A stretch of DNA of 39,493 bases from an uncultured Cellulosilyticum sp. (GCA_934725855.1 CAKVCL010000031.1:1-39493), one strand, 5' to 3'. Shown: positions 18,528 through 27,680, numbered from the stretch's first letter. Program-made: numbers and translations. Notes: generated by a model from the letters alone, not told the origin.

Positions 18528-19661
18528 CTACCTCATTAAAAATTCTTTCTTTGCATGTACAATCTTCCACTTTCCTTCATTATGTATAAAGAATATCGTT
18601 AATAATCTTTCTGCCAAAAAACCAATATACCTATTTTGATAAGAATTTTCCTTATACCCACATCTTTCTTCACAATAAAACAAAATAGGAAATAGCCATT
18701 GACAATACGCATCAAAAATACCCTTTTTAGCTATAAACATATTATATGCATAATAATAGTTTCCATTTTGTATTTTTTCTGCTGTCTTTATATATTCTGG
18801 TGCTAGCTTTTCAATCCCCTGTAACATTATATCCCAATCTGCAATAATGTGATCATGCGCATATGCGCTACGCACACTTGGAAAGTTAAGAATTGGAATA
18901 GTAAGAATAACGTCTACACCCGATTTAGATATTTGAGCTACTTGCTTCGTATCCAGTAAGAAATGTCTTCTATAATGACATAATCCTACATATTTTGATT
19001 TATTGTCATTTTTCCAAATCCAATAAAGTGCAGTCAGCTCACAATATTGTCTATTTTTACTCGATATGTTTTCTCCTATGTCATCTCTAATATCAGAAAT
19101 AACCTGGTCTGTTAATGCAGCCCCAACTTGAATTTGTTTTATGTCCTTATATGTAGAAGTACTCATTTCTAACTTTTTATCCAAATGACATTTTGCTTCA
19201 TAAATACTTACACTACTTGCTTCTTTAGTGTCAACATCTCCTATATGTTCTAATTCTTCTTCCAATGTAAGATATTTTTTACCTTGCTTGTTTACCATTT
19301 CTATATAATAATTTCCTCTAATCAAACTCCATAAATCACTCTCAAATGTTAGTGGAATAATGTTATCAAATCCTTCTGCACTTAACAAAGTAAGAATCTC
19401 ATCTAGGTATTTTTCAAGTACGGCAACAACTACTGCTGCATTTCTATATTTTACTTTCGCTTCATTAATTTCTAACACTGGAATCCCTAATAACTCTTTA
19501 GGATTTCCTTCTAAATTAGAAACAATAAATGCAGATATGTTAAGAGAATATGGTACATCCATCAAGCAATTAGCTACTTCATCTGCAACAATTCTTGCTC
19601 CATATATTACAATTTTTTTACTGTTTATAAGTCTATTTACTGTTTCTTTTGCATAATACAT
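18528..19661 (-). CDS. DUF4422 glycan-biosynthesis protein, tandem paralogue
   Basis: 377 residues with the same two-part plan as its downstream neighbour: an N-terminal Rossmann-like module (IVIYGARIVADEVANCLMD, then AFIVSNLEGN) and a C-terminal DUF4422 domain (IQVGAALTDQVIS, NRQYCELTALYWIWKN, YVGLCHYRRHF, FLAERLLTIFF). The pair differ mainly in the middle linker, which suggests duplication and then specialisation on different sugars. AAGGAG precedes ATG 19661. Predicted cytoplasmic; no membrane segment. Confidence 0.8.
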   Translation of the reverse strand: MYYAKETVNRLINSKKIVIYGARIVADEVANCLMDVPYSLNISAFIVSNLEGNPKELLGIPVLEINEAKVKYRNAAVVVAVLEKYLDEILTLLSAEGFDNIIPLTFESDLWSLIRGNYYIEMVNKQGKKYLTLEEELEHIGDVDTKEASSVSIYEAKCHLDKKLEMSTSTYKDIKQIQVGAALTDQVISDIRDDIGENISSKNRQYCELTALYWIWKNDNKSKYVGLCHYRRHFLLDTKQVAQISKSGVDVILTIPILNFPSVRSAYAHDHIIADWDIMLQGIEKLAPEYIKTAEKIQNGNYYYAYNMFIAKKGIFDAYCQWLFPILFYCEERCGYKENSYQNRYIGFLAERLLTIFFIHNEGKWKIVHAKKEFLMR

Positions 19662-19694
19662 AGCCTTTCTCCTTTTACTTGCAAAATTGTTTTT

Positions 19695-21035
19695 CTACTC
19701 TAATGCAGCAATTATCATCTCAGCCATATAATCTAAAGCGTCTTTTTGCATTCCAGGATATATTCCTACCCAGAAACTATTATTCATAACATACTCTGTA
19801 TTCTCTAATTTTCCTACTACGCGATAATCTTTTCCTTCTATAAATTCCGTGAAACAAGGATGCTTTATTAAATTTCCACTAAATAATAGTCTAGTTTGGA
19901 TATTTTTGCTTTCAAGGTAATTTGTTATCTCATTTCTAGTTTTTCTACATTCTTTTGTTACACTAACTATAAAGCCAAACCATGATGGTTCACTTCCTTC
20001 TTCTGGGATCGGAAGTATCAACTTATCTGACACACTCTTTAATTTATTAGCTAAATACTCCCAGTTTTCTCTTCTTTTATTAATAAAGTCCTGAAGTTTT
20101 TTTAGCTGCTCACATCCTATGGCAGCCTGTAAATCTGTCATCTTCAGATTATATCCTAGATGACTATATACATATTTATGGTCATATCCTTCTGGCAAGT
20201 TACCAAATTTCTTATCAAATCTATGAGTGCAAAAATTATCTTTTCCTGATGGACAAATACAATCTCTACCCCAATCCCTATACGATAATATCAATTTATT
20301 TAGTAGCGCATTATCTGTGTATACACATCCGCCTTCTCCCATAGTCATATGATGTGGAGGATAAAAACTTGATGTTCCTATATCTCCCCATGTTCCTGTA
20401 TACTTTTTAACACCAGCATATGTATATTGTGTTCCAAGTGCATCACAATTGTCTTCAACTAACCATAAATTATGTCTATTGCAAAATTCCTTTACTTCAC
20501 GTATATTAAATGGGTTGCCTAAAGTATGAGCTATAAATACGGCCTTCGTCTTTTGACTATATGCCGCTTCTAATAGTGTAACATCTATATTGTACTGTGG
20601 CACTGTAACATCAACAAATACTGGAATAGCACCATATTGCATGAGCGGTGCTACTGTTGTTGGGAAGCCACACGCAACTGTTATCACTTCATCGCCTCTA
20701 TTGATTCTTCTTTCTCCTAGTTCAGGTGCTGTTAACACAGAAAAAGCAATTAAATTTGCTGATGAACCACTATTTACAAGATGTGCATACTTTATGCCAA
20801 TCCACTTAGCAAATTCACTCTCAAACTTATCTGAAAATCTTCCTGTTGTTAACCAAAAATCTAGCATTGCATCTGTTAAGCTGCACATTTCTCTCTCATC
20901 AAATACACGACCTGCATAAGTAATTCTATCACCAGGAATAAAGCTTTCTTTCTTTTCCTTAAAATCATGATAATACTCTGACACCATTTTTTTAATTTTA
21001 TTACGTGCTTCTTCTTCATTATTCCAATTTTTCAT
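19695..21035 (-). CDS. rfbH: CDP-4-dehydro-6-deoxyglucose 3-dehydrase (E1)
   Basis: 446 residues, DegT/DnrJ/EryC1/StrS fold. It removes the C3 hydroxyl of CDP-4-keto-6-deoxyglucose using pyridoxamine phosphate and a [2Fe-2S] cluster, the step that leads to 3,6-dideoxyhexoses. The diagnostic replacement of the usual PLP lysine by His is seen in SSFYPPHHMTMGEGG, and the cluster ligands in CICPSGKDNFC (C-x-C-x7-C) plus the earlier DNCDALG. A reductase partner (E3) is needed but absent here. AGGAGG within the end of rfbG precedes ATG 21035; the two genes are 1 base apart, suggesting coupled translation. Confidence 0.93.
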   Translation of the reverse strand: MKNWNNEEEARNKIKKMVSEYYHDFKEKKESFIPGDRITYAGRVFDEREMCSLTDAMLDFWLTTGRFSDKFESEFAKWIGIKYAHLVNSGSSANLIAFSVLTAPELGERRINRGDEVITVACGFPTTVAPLMQYGAIPVFVDVTVPQYNIDVTLLEAAYSQKTKAVFIAHTLGNPFNIREVKEFCNRHNLWLVEDNCDALGTQYTYAGVKKYTGTWGDIGTSSFYPPHHMTMGEGGCVYTDNALLNKLILSYRDWGRDCICPSGKDNFCTHRFDKKFGNLPEGYDHKYVYSHLGYNLKMTDLQAAIGCEQLKKLQDFINKRRENWEYLANKLKSVSDKLILPIPEEGSEPSWFGFIVSVTKECRKTRNEITNYLESKNIQTRLLFSGNLIKHPCFTEFIEGKDYRVVGKLENTEYVMNNSFWVGIYPGMQKDALDYMAEMIIAALE

Positions 21036-21036
21036 T

Positions 21037-22119
21037 TTATGCCTCCTGCATGCTAGCTATGTATTGTTCTATTTGTCTATACATACATTCTTTTATATTT
21101 TGGTTTGTAATATATGCTTTTGTCCATTCTACAATCTTTTCCATAGTAAAATCCAAATTCCAACATGGTTTCCATCCAAAAGCATTTTTTACCTTTGAGC
21201 AATCTAATCGTAAAACAGCTGCTTCATGAACACTATCTATATTTTTACATAAAATTCTATATTGCAATCCCTCTCCCCATTTTTTACTTAACAGCTTCAC
21301 TAACCTACCTGTTTGAAAACAATCAACATCGTCTGGTCCAACATTATATTGTCCAATAAGTTCTTTATTTTCCATTTGCATAGCAGCAATCATCAAATAT
21401 ACAAATAATGGCTCTAAAACATGCTGATATGGTCTTGTTGAATAAGGATTGCGTATCTCTACTACTTTTTGATCAATAATTGCTTTAATACAATCAGGAA
21501 TAATTCTATCTATAGCAAAATCTCCTCCGCCTATTACATTTCCTGCTCTAACAGTTGAAATTGCAACATCACAATTACTAAAAAATGATTTTTTGTAACT
21601 ATCTGTAACTAATTCAGAACATGATTTACTATTTGAATATGGATCGAATCCATTTAATGCATCATTTTCTCTATATCCCCAACACCATTCTTTATTTTCA
21701 TATACTTTATCTGTTGTAATATTAATAACTGACCTAACACTTTTTGTTTGCCTTACACACTCCAAAATATTAACTGTTCCCATTACATTAGTTTCATAAG
21801 TTTCTCTAGGTATCTCATAACTTTTTCTTACAATAGGTTGAGCTGCCAAATGGAAAACTATCTCAGGCTGAAATTCATCAAATGTTTTCTTTAATAGAGC
21901 AAAATCTCTTACATCTCCTATTATTGAAGTCATACCTTCACCTACATTTGAAATCTCAAATAGCGAAGGTTGAGTTGGTGGTTCTAATGCATAACCTATC
22001 ACATGAGCTCCTGCCTTCTTTAAGATCGTACATAACCATGAGCCTTTAAAACCAGTGTGTCCGGTTACTAAAACTTTCTTATTTCTATAAAATGATATAT
22101 CAAAATTATTGAAGCTCAT
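21037..22119 (-). CDS. rfbG: CDP-glucose 4,6-dehydratase
   Basis: 360-residue extended short-chain dehydrogenase that converts CDP-glucose to CDP-4-dehydro-6-deoxyglucose. The NAD-binding loop VTGHTGFKGSWL is characteristic of RfbG, and the active-site pattern includes ITTDKVYENKEW and YSNSKSCSE (Tyr-x3-Lys). ATG 22119 follows GGAGGGGAG. It supplies RfbH directly downstream; RfbF activity is encoded just upstream. Confidence 0.93.
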   Translation of the reverse strand: MSFNNFDISFYRNKKVLVTGHTGFKGSWLCTILKKAGAHVIGYALEPPTQPSLFEISNVGEGMTSIIGDVRDFALLKKTFDEFQPEIVFHLAAQPIVRKSYEIPRETYETNVMGTVNILECVRQTKSVRSVINITTDKVYENKEWCWGYRENDALNGFDPYSNSKSCSELVTDSYKKSFFSNCDVAISTVRAGNVIGGGDFAIDRIIPDCIKAIIDQKVVEIRNPYSTRPYQHVLEPLFVYLMIAAMQMENKELIGQYNVGPDDVDCFQTGRLVKLLSKKWGEGLQYRILCKNIDSVHEAAVLRLDCSKVKNAFGWKPCWNLDFTMEKIVEWTKAYITNQNIKECMYRQIEQYIASMQEA

Positions 22120-22166
22120 TTTCTCCCCTCCATACTATCAATTTTGTGACGTCATTGTTTTTTACA

Positions 22167-23369
22167 TTAACGTAAATATTTCCATATCTTTTCACCAATA
22201 CCTGTTGTTTCTATATTCTGTTTCTTTTCTTGGCTATCACATATATAAGTTATAAAATTATCCAAACTAAATATCTCATCTGAATACTCTGTTATAACTT
22301 CAGCATTTTCCAACTTTTCTTTAAATCTTTTATCTATAATTGCCTTGCGTAATTTATCAAGTCCTTTTATGAAAACAGCATTCACATACTTAGTTTTATT
22401 CTCTTTATTCCAACAAATCATCTTAGTTCCTGCATTAGGATAGATAATTACTTCCGAATCATTCATTTCATAGCCTAAAGCTAAGGCTGATACCGTATTT
22501 CTTCTTTCAAATTCATCATTTAATAATTCTTGTCGAATTAGAACCTTTTGTTCTTGATAGTCTATTTCTGCAAGATGGTTTTCTGCACCAGGTAATATAA
22601 GAATCCTATTTTGAAACTCAATGCATCTCATATAAGCTCCGATTTTTTCACCTATATATTCATTTTTATATTCTTTTACATTTTTTTCAATAGGATCATA
22701 CTGAATAATATTATAGCTATCTACCAGTGTAAACCAGAATTTATTACTAATAATATTCATATTCTTTAATTGATACTGTTCTGGTAATTCATCTACTTCT
22801 ACCTCCCATGTTTCTAAATCAAATTTAAGTAGAGCATTGTGTCCATAAACTGATAAATATAACTTATTTTGTACTACAATAGATGAATAGACATCCAAAC
22901 TTATATTATCTCTTTTTACAACTTTTTTAACTTTATCCCATACATTCTCAATAACAATACATTTTCTTTCTAATAAATCTAACTTAATAAATGGTACTCT
23001 TTCATTTGCAGGTATCATAAAGATCATGTTACCTTTGTGATGAGCCTTGGAAAAACTTACTACTTTATCATTTTTAATTTCTATGGTATCAAAACTCTTT
23101 TGTGCTAAATTATATACTCCTACCTTTCTACCATTAAATGGGATAAAAAATAACTCCTCCCCAATATAAATAATTTCTCTATGTAATAGCTCTTGTTCAA
23201 TATCTTCGTCTAAAAAATAACCAATAAATTCTATTTCATTATCTATTATATTCTGTCTAAAAAAGCCATTAAGACTTGCTTCAGAAAAATATCTGTAATC
23301 TCCCACAGTAATTGCATCAAAATATCTCATTGTCATTATTCTATCACTTATACTATTTTCGTTTTTCAT
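22167..23369 (-). CDS. Unidentified repeat-rich protein (possible beta-propeller) in the glycan operon
   Basis: 400 residues, not recognised. No signal peptide, no membrane segment, hence cytoplasmic. The sequence shows repeating beta-rich units with aromatic and hydrophobic strands about 40-50 residues apart (for example EELFFIPFNGRKVGVYNL, KGNMIFMIPA, QNKLYLSVYGHNALLKFDL, SNKFWFTLVDSYNIIQYD, QNRILILPGAENHLAEIDY), the rhythm expected of a beta-propeller. It sits between rfbF and rfbG, 3 bases after the rfbF stop, with no strong Shine-Dalgarno, so it may depend on translational coupling. Possible roles are glycan recognition or scaffolding of the pathway, but this is speculation. Alternative ATGs exist at codons 12 and 14. 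Confidence 0.6.
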   Translation of the reverse strand: MKNENSISDRIMTMRYFDAITVGDYRYFSEASLNGFFRQNIIDNEIEFIGYFLDEDIEQELLHREIIYIGEELFFIPFNGRKVGVYNLAQKSFDTIEIKNDKVVSFSKAHHKGNMIFMIPANERVPFIKLDLLERKCIVIENVWDKVKKVVKRDNISLDVYSSIVVQNKLYLSVYGHNALLKFDLETWEVEVDELPEQYQLKNMNIISNKFWFTLVDSYNIIQYDPIEKNVKEYKNEYIGEKIGAYMRCIEFQNRILILPGAENHLAEIDYQEQKVLIRQELLNDEFERRNTVSALALGYEMNDSEVIIYPNAGTKMICWNKENKTKYVNAVFIKGLDKLRKAIIDKRFKEKLENAEVITEYSDEIFSLDNFITYICDSQEKKQNIETTGIGEKIWKYLR

Positions 23370-23372
23370 TCT

Positions 23373-24152
23373 TTACCACACTTTCCATGGTGCATTTATT
23401 CTCCAAAGTTTCTCTAGATATGCTCTATCATTAATATTATCCATTGGTGACCAAAAACCATCATGTTTATAAGCTGCCATTTGCTCAATACTAGCTAACT
23501 TTTCAAATGGTTCTCTTTCTAGCATATCTAAACCATCTCCTAAATATTCAAATATCTTACGATTCATTACCATAAATCCTATATTTACATAGGATTGGTC
23601 TTGTCGAGCTTTTTCTTGAAAACTATTAACTATACCATTCTCAATTTTTATCGCACCAAATCTTCCCTCGGGTTGAGTGGTTGATATCGTTAGTATCTTG
23701 CCTGCTGATCTATGAAATTTTATTAACTTAGAAATATCTATATCTGCCACACCATCTCCATATGTCAGCATAAACTCTTCGTCATCACCAATATACTCTT
23801 CTATTTTCTTTATTCTTCCAGCTGTCAGTGTATTTAGCCCTGTATTTGCTAATACAATTTTCCAATTTTCATTACTACTATCAGTAGTAATTTTAGGGAA
23901 GTCATCATTTCTACTAGTGAAATCAAATTTCGTACTTTTACATTTCATTACATAATTTACAAAGTACTTTTTAATATACTCTCCTTTGTAACCACAACAA
24001 ATAATAAATTCATTGAACCCATAACTAGAATAAATCTTCATGATATGCCAAATAATAGGCATTCCACCTATTGGGACCATTGGCTTAGGTCTGAGTGATG
24101 ATTCCTCACTTATTCTTGTTCCTCGTCCACCTGCTAAAATAACTACCTTCAT
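23373..24152 (-). CDS. rfbF: Glucose-1-phosphate cytidylyltransferase
   Basis: 259 residues; makes CDP-glucose from CTP and glucose-1-phosphate, the first step of the CDP-3,6-dideoxyhexose pathway. Intact motifs: ILAGGRGTRISE, LRPKPMVPIGG, YGDGVADID (metal-binding Asp), PEGRFGAI, and the C-terminal GFWSPMDNINDR and NAPWKVW. A GTG at 24167 extends the frame by five codons, but ATG 24152 overlaps the upstream stop as ATGA and has GGGTGA in front, so coupled initiation at 24152 is preferred. Confidence 0.92.
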   Translation of the reverse strand: MKVVILAGGRGTRISEESSLRPKPMVPIGGMPIIWHIMKIYSSYGFNEFIICCGYKGEYIKKYFVNYVMKCKSTKFDFTSRNDDFPKITTDSSNENWKIVLANTGLNTLTAGRIKKIEEYIGDDEEFMLTYGDGVADIDISKLIKFHRSAGKILTISTTQPEGRFGAIKIENGIVNSFQEKARQDQSYVNIGFMVMNRKIFEYLGDGLDMLEREPFEKLASIEQMAAYKHDGFWSPMDNINDRAYLEKLWRINAPWKVW

Positions 24153-24919
24153 ATATCTTTCACCCACGGTGCATTTCCACTAACCCATAATTGCTCTGCT
24201 GCTGCTTTGTCCCTTAATGTCTCAATAGACATGCAAAATCCTACATGTTGATAAGGAAATACTCTGTCCCTTCCATAACTTATTAGTATTTCTTCTATAT
24301 CTAAATCAGTATCCAGATACTCAAAAACTTCTGTACTAAATGCAAATACACCTGCGCTAGTCCATGCTTCCGTATTTCCCTGTCTACAAATATTATTTGT
24401 ATCTCTAAACTCACCACTTTTATCAAAACTAAATGTAATTTTTCTTCCTGCTGGATGCGCAACTCCCATTGTTGCCATCCTTCCTTTTTCTTCATGCAGA
24501 CTTAATAATTTATTATAAGGTATATCAGTCAAACAATCTCCATATGTTACACAAAACATATCTTCTTTTATGTATTTCTGTATCTGCTTAATTCTCTTCG
24601 AAGGCGATACCATTAAACCTGTATCAACAACAGTAACTTTCCAATTTTCACTCTTCTTTTTTAGAATTTTTACTTCGTTTGATCCTGTATCAATCTCAAT
24701 ATCTGATTGATATAAGTAAAAATCTTGAAAATACTCTTTTATCATATTAATCTTGTACCCACCACAAATAATAAACTCATCAATTCCATACTGCGACGCA
24801 TGTTTCATAATATGCCATAATAAGGGACGATCACCAATCTCAATCATTGGTTTAGGTATTCCCTCCCCAACTTCACTAATTGCACTTCTGCGCCCCCCTG
24901 CAAGAATCACTAGTTTCAT
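24149..24919 (-). CDS. RfbF-like nucleotidyltransferase with a degenerate nucleotide-binding loop
   Basis: 256 residues and clearly a paralogue of the adjacent RfbF (shared LLWHIMK, FIICGGYK, YGDCLTDI, NAPW). The signature loop is broken: where RfbF has GGRGTR, this protein has GGRRSA, losing the Gly-Thr-Arg that contacts the NTP phosphates. The PEGRFGAI and GFWSPMD motifs are also replaced (PAGRKITF, GFCMSIE). It retains the metal-binding Asp and PKPM. It may be inactive, regulatory, or use another sugar phosphate or nucleotide. It overlaps both neighbours by ATGA junctions; AAGGAGG precedes ATG 24919. Confidence 0.8.
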   Translation of the reverse strand: MKLVILAGGRRSAISEVGEGIPKPMIEIGDRPLLWHIMKHASQYGIDEFIICGGYKINMIKEYFQDFYLYQSDIEIDTGSNEVKILKKKSENWKVTVVDTGLMVSPSKRIKQIQKYIKEDMFCVTYGDCLTDIPYNKLLSLHEEKGRMATMGVAHPAGRKITFSFDKSGEFRDTNNICRQGNTEAWTSAGVFAFSTEVFEYLDTDLDIEEILISYGRDRVFPYQHVGFCMSIETLRDKAAAEQLWVSGNAPWVKDI

Positions 24920-25815
24920 TTTTCTTCCCTCCTTAACAACTCTATACCTGCCTCAAATGTAATGGTAGGCTCAAAATCAAACTCATTTTTTAAGATACTT
25001 GTGTCAATCTCGTTGTATGATAAATATGGTCCATTAAAGGTTATTGCTCCATACTTCAATTTTGAATTACTACTTAGTGTCTCCTTTGCTACTTCAACAA
25101 AATCTCTTAAAGGCTTCTGCTCTTGGTTCCCAATATAATAAATATCGGCTTGTTCACCATAACATCCTGCTAAAGCAATTGCTCTCACTGCATCCGAAAT
25201 ATAGATAAAATCATACAGTTGTTTTCCCTCTGTTAATTCAATTGTTTCATGAGCTAGCATCTTTCTAACTATGGAATTTAAGAAACGCTGAGATTTTTCA
25301 CCACTCCCATATATGTTTGAAATGACAACATTTACATATCTCATTTTCAAATCCTGAGTCATTATTCTAGCTATATAATCTGCACTTAATTTTGCAGTAC
25401 TATAAATATAGCCTCGCCCTGGTTTACAAGCGTTCTGTGATAAATATTCTCGAGCTTCATACTCCATTATGGAACCTGCATAAACGAATCTCTTACAATT
25501 ACATGCTTTTGCTTGTTCTACTGCGTCTTTTGTAAAAATAACATTTTTCATTTGTGCTTCTACATTTCCTCTTATATCACCACTTGTGCCTGCCCACGCA
25601 AAATGAAAGAAAACATCTATATTCTCATCAATCTTGCTGCTTAACAACCCGTACTCTTCAAATGGACACTCAATAATCCTTACTTCTTCACTAAATATAT
25701 TCTTTACTGAGTTCTTATTTCTAACAACAGCAATTACATCATGCTTTTGATGTAACAATTCTTTAATAAGTTCACTTCCTACAAATCCGCTTGCACCTGT
25801 TACTACAACCTTCAT
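24916..25815 (-). CDS. NAD(P)-dependent sugar-nucleotide reductase/epimerase (SDR), probable CDP-keto-sugar 4-reductase
   Basis: 299-residue extended short-chain dehydrogenase: VVVTGASGFVGSELI binds the cofactor, FVYAGSIMEYE supplies the active-site Ser, and YIYSTAKLSADY the Tyr-x3-Lys pair. Lying beside RfbF/G/H and an RfbC-like epimerase, it is the best candidate for the last step, reduction of the C4 ketone to give a finished CDP-3,6-dideoxyhexose, as RfbJ or AscF do. Family membership is secure; the exact sugar is inference. AGGAGG precedes ATG 25815. Confidence 0.8.
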   Translation of the reverse strand: MKVVVTGASGFVGSELIKELLHQKHDVIAVVRNKNSVKNIFSEEVRIIECPFEEYGLLSSKIDENIDVFFHFAWAGTSGDIRGNVEAQMKNVIFTKDAVEQAKACNCKRFVYAGSIMEYEAREYLSQNACKPGRGYIYSTAKLSADYIARIMTQDLKMRYVNVVISNIYGSGEKSQRFLNSIVRKMLAHETIELTEGKQLYDFIYISDAVRAIALAGCYGEQADIYYIGNQEQKPLRDFVEVAKETLSSNSKLKYGAITFNGPYLSYNEIDTSILKNEFDFEPTITFEAGIELLRREEK

Positions 25816-25824
25816 ATATGCCTC

Positions 25825-26361
25825 CTAAAATGGGGAACTAAAACTTGATAGATCTATGAATTGTTTATCTCTTTGTGAGATGATGGGCTCATCAACTTTC
25901 CAATCATAATCAAATGAATCATATGCTATTCCCATATCACAGTCTCTGTTATATCCAGAAGAAACTTGATACAACATAATGGAGTTATCCTTTGTGCTCT
26001 TAAAACCATGTGCAAAGCCTCTAGGAATAAACACTGCAAGATTATTATTTTCACTTAATTCAACTGCTGCATATTGTCCATATGTACCACTTTCTTTCCT
26101 CAGATCAACTATTACATCTATTACACTCCCACTTATTACATGTACAATCTTCTCATGATCATAAGGTGGCATCTGAAAGTGCATACCGCGTATAACATTT
26201 TTTTGAGATATAGAATAATATACTTCTTCTAGAACCGTACCTATTCCAAGTCTCGTATACTCATCTTTATTAAAAAGCTTAATGAAACTTCCTCTTTCAT
26301 CGTCTGCTCTAAAGCATTTTAATAAAAATGCTCCTTTTAAAGGCATCTCCTTTATCTCCAT
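25825..26361 (-). CDS. RfbC-like sugar-nucleotide 3,5- or 5-epimerase
   Basis: About 178 residues, cupin fold of the dTDP-4-dehydrorhamnose 3,5-epimerase family. The catalytic His is in VIRGMHFQ, and GFAHGFKS and the late YQVSSGYN motif are present. dTDP-rhamnose genes are absent here, while CDP-4-keto-6-deoxyglucose genes are present, so an AscE-type role (5-epimerisation of a CDP-4-keto-3,6-dideoxyhexose) is likely. A TTG would extend the frame to 26382, but GGGAGG lies within that extension, about 13 bases before ATG 26361, which follows the upstream stop by 2 bases. Confidence 0.82.
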   Translation of the reverse strand: MEIKEMPLKGAFLLKCFRADDERGSFIKLFNKDEYTRLGIGTVLEEVYYSISQKNVIRGMHFQMPPYDHEKIVHVISGSVIDVIVDLRKESGTYGQYAAVELSENNNLAVFIPRGFAHGFKSTKDNSIMLYQVSSGYNRDCDMGIAYDSFDYDWKVDEPIISQRDKQFIDLSSFSSPF

Positions 26362-26363
26362 AT

Positions 26364-27668
26364 CTATTTTTTTGCCTCCCAATATTCTACTATCTTTTTA
26401 AATTGCCATTCTTGTGAGAAGATCTCTGCATATTGGTAAATAGACCCCTTTGATCTTACTTTAAATATTTGATCAACTTCTTCGATCTTATTGCCATTTT
26501 CTAAACTAGGTTTCCTAATATAATCTTCAAAAACCTTTCCTGTTTTCCTTGCTAACTTACAAAACGCTTCAAAGCCTGTGCTTCCTAAAACATTTCTAAA
26601 ATTATACGCCTGTTTGGTTTCATTCATTACCTTCTTACATATGGTCATTAATAGCTGCGCATTTTTCTTTCCATCATAATGACTAATAACATATTGACGT
26701 GCCTTTTTCCCAATATTTCTTCTTAACTCTTCATTGGTGTGCAACCTTTTAACTGTACTTACAAATTCCTCTTCATTGTTAATAAGAAAACCATTATCAC
26801 CATTAACAATAATATTTCTTTCTAATAAATTGTTAAATACGATAATAGGTAGGCCATATGCCATTGCTTCTAATAAAACATTTTCTGTTGTCCCATAATT
26901 CCCATCTTCTAAAAGGTAAACAAATAAATCAAATTCTCTATAATACATTTCTGGTTTATCTACAAATCCAGGAAAAACAAAATAATTCTCTAATTTTCGT
27001 TCTTCAATATCATAAAGAATCTGTTCATCCACTCTCCCTAACATAATAAATTGTATGTTAGGGATTTGTTTTATTAATTGCTGATAATAGGACAGGAAGT
27101 TTCTACTTAATTTTGCATAGTTTAAAGTACCAACATAACCAATTTTAAGCTTCTCCCCTATATCATATGAGTCTTTATTTCGTAGCTTCCGAGGTGAGAA
27201 ATCCCCCATTCCATAAATAACCTTTGAGCGTTCTTTTATAGATTTATACTCTTCTTGCGTCCATATCGTATTTTGGTAAGAATATTTACTTGTAAACAAT
27301 GTAAATATAAATTCATTCAAGAACTCAAATGATAAATATGGATAGGTGCATCCATTAATATGGTTCCAAATAATTAATCTGGTAGTTTTGCTTGGTAAAT
27401 CTATCAATAACTTCACCATCAATGGATGTCCCCACCAATTTAATATAACAATATCATTTTCTTCTATACATTCCTGTACTTCTTCTATTGATGTGGCTAT
27501 GAGAATATCTATTTTATTTTCTATCAACTTATTATAATAGGTCATATCATTAGGTTTTTCTAAAATAATAATCTTCTGTTCAGCCTCACTTTTACATTCT
27601 AAAGCTATCCCAGCTATTGCTTTCCCTGCGCCTCCACCTAAATGCACTGCTATATGTAAAATTTTCAT
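26364..27668 (-). CDS. Glycosyltransferase family 4 (GT-B)
   Basis: 434 residues, retaining GT-B glycosyltransferase. N-terminal domain with the GGGAGKA loop; C-terminal donor-binding domain with IGYVGTL, a nucleotide-contact region and the E-x7-E-like pattern ENVLLEAMAYGLPII near residue 272. A further ~90 C-terminal residues (from about 345) are not typical of minimal GT4 enzymes and may mediate membrane or partner contacts. GGGAAG precedes ATG 27668. Sugar and linkage unknown. Confidence 0.85.
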   Translation of the reverse strand: MKILHIAVHLGGGAGKAIAGIALECKSEAEQKIIILEKPNDMTYYNKLIENKIDILIATSIEEVQECIEENDIVILNWWGHPLMVKLLIDLPSKTTRLIIWNHINGCTYPYLSFEFLNEFIFTLFTSKYSYQNTIWTQEEYKSIKERSKVIYGMGDFSPRKLRNKDSYDIGEKLKIGYVGTLNYAKLSRNFLSYYQQLIKQIPNIQFIMLGRVDEQILYDIEERKLENYFVFPGFVDKPEMYYREFDLFVYLLEDGNYGTTENVLLEAMAYGLPIIVFNNLLERNIIVNGDNGFLINNEEEFVSTVKRLHTNEELRRNIGKKARQYVISHYDGKKNAQLLMTICKKVMNETKQAYNFRNVLGSTGFEAFCKLARKTGKVFEDYIRKPSLENGNKIEEVDQIFKVRSKGSIYQYAEIFSQEWQFKKIVEYWEAKK

Positions 27669-27680
27669 TTTTACTTCCCA

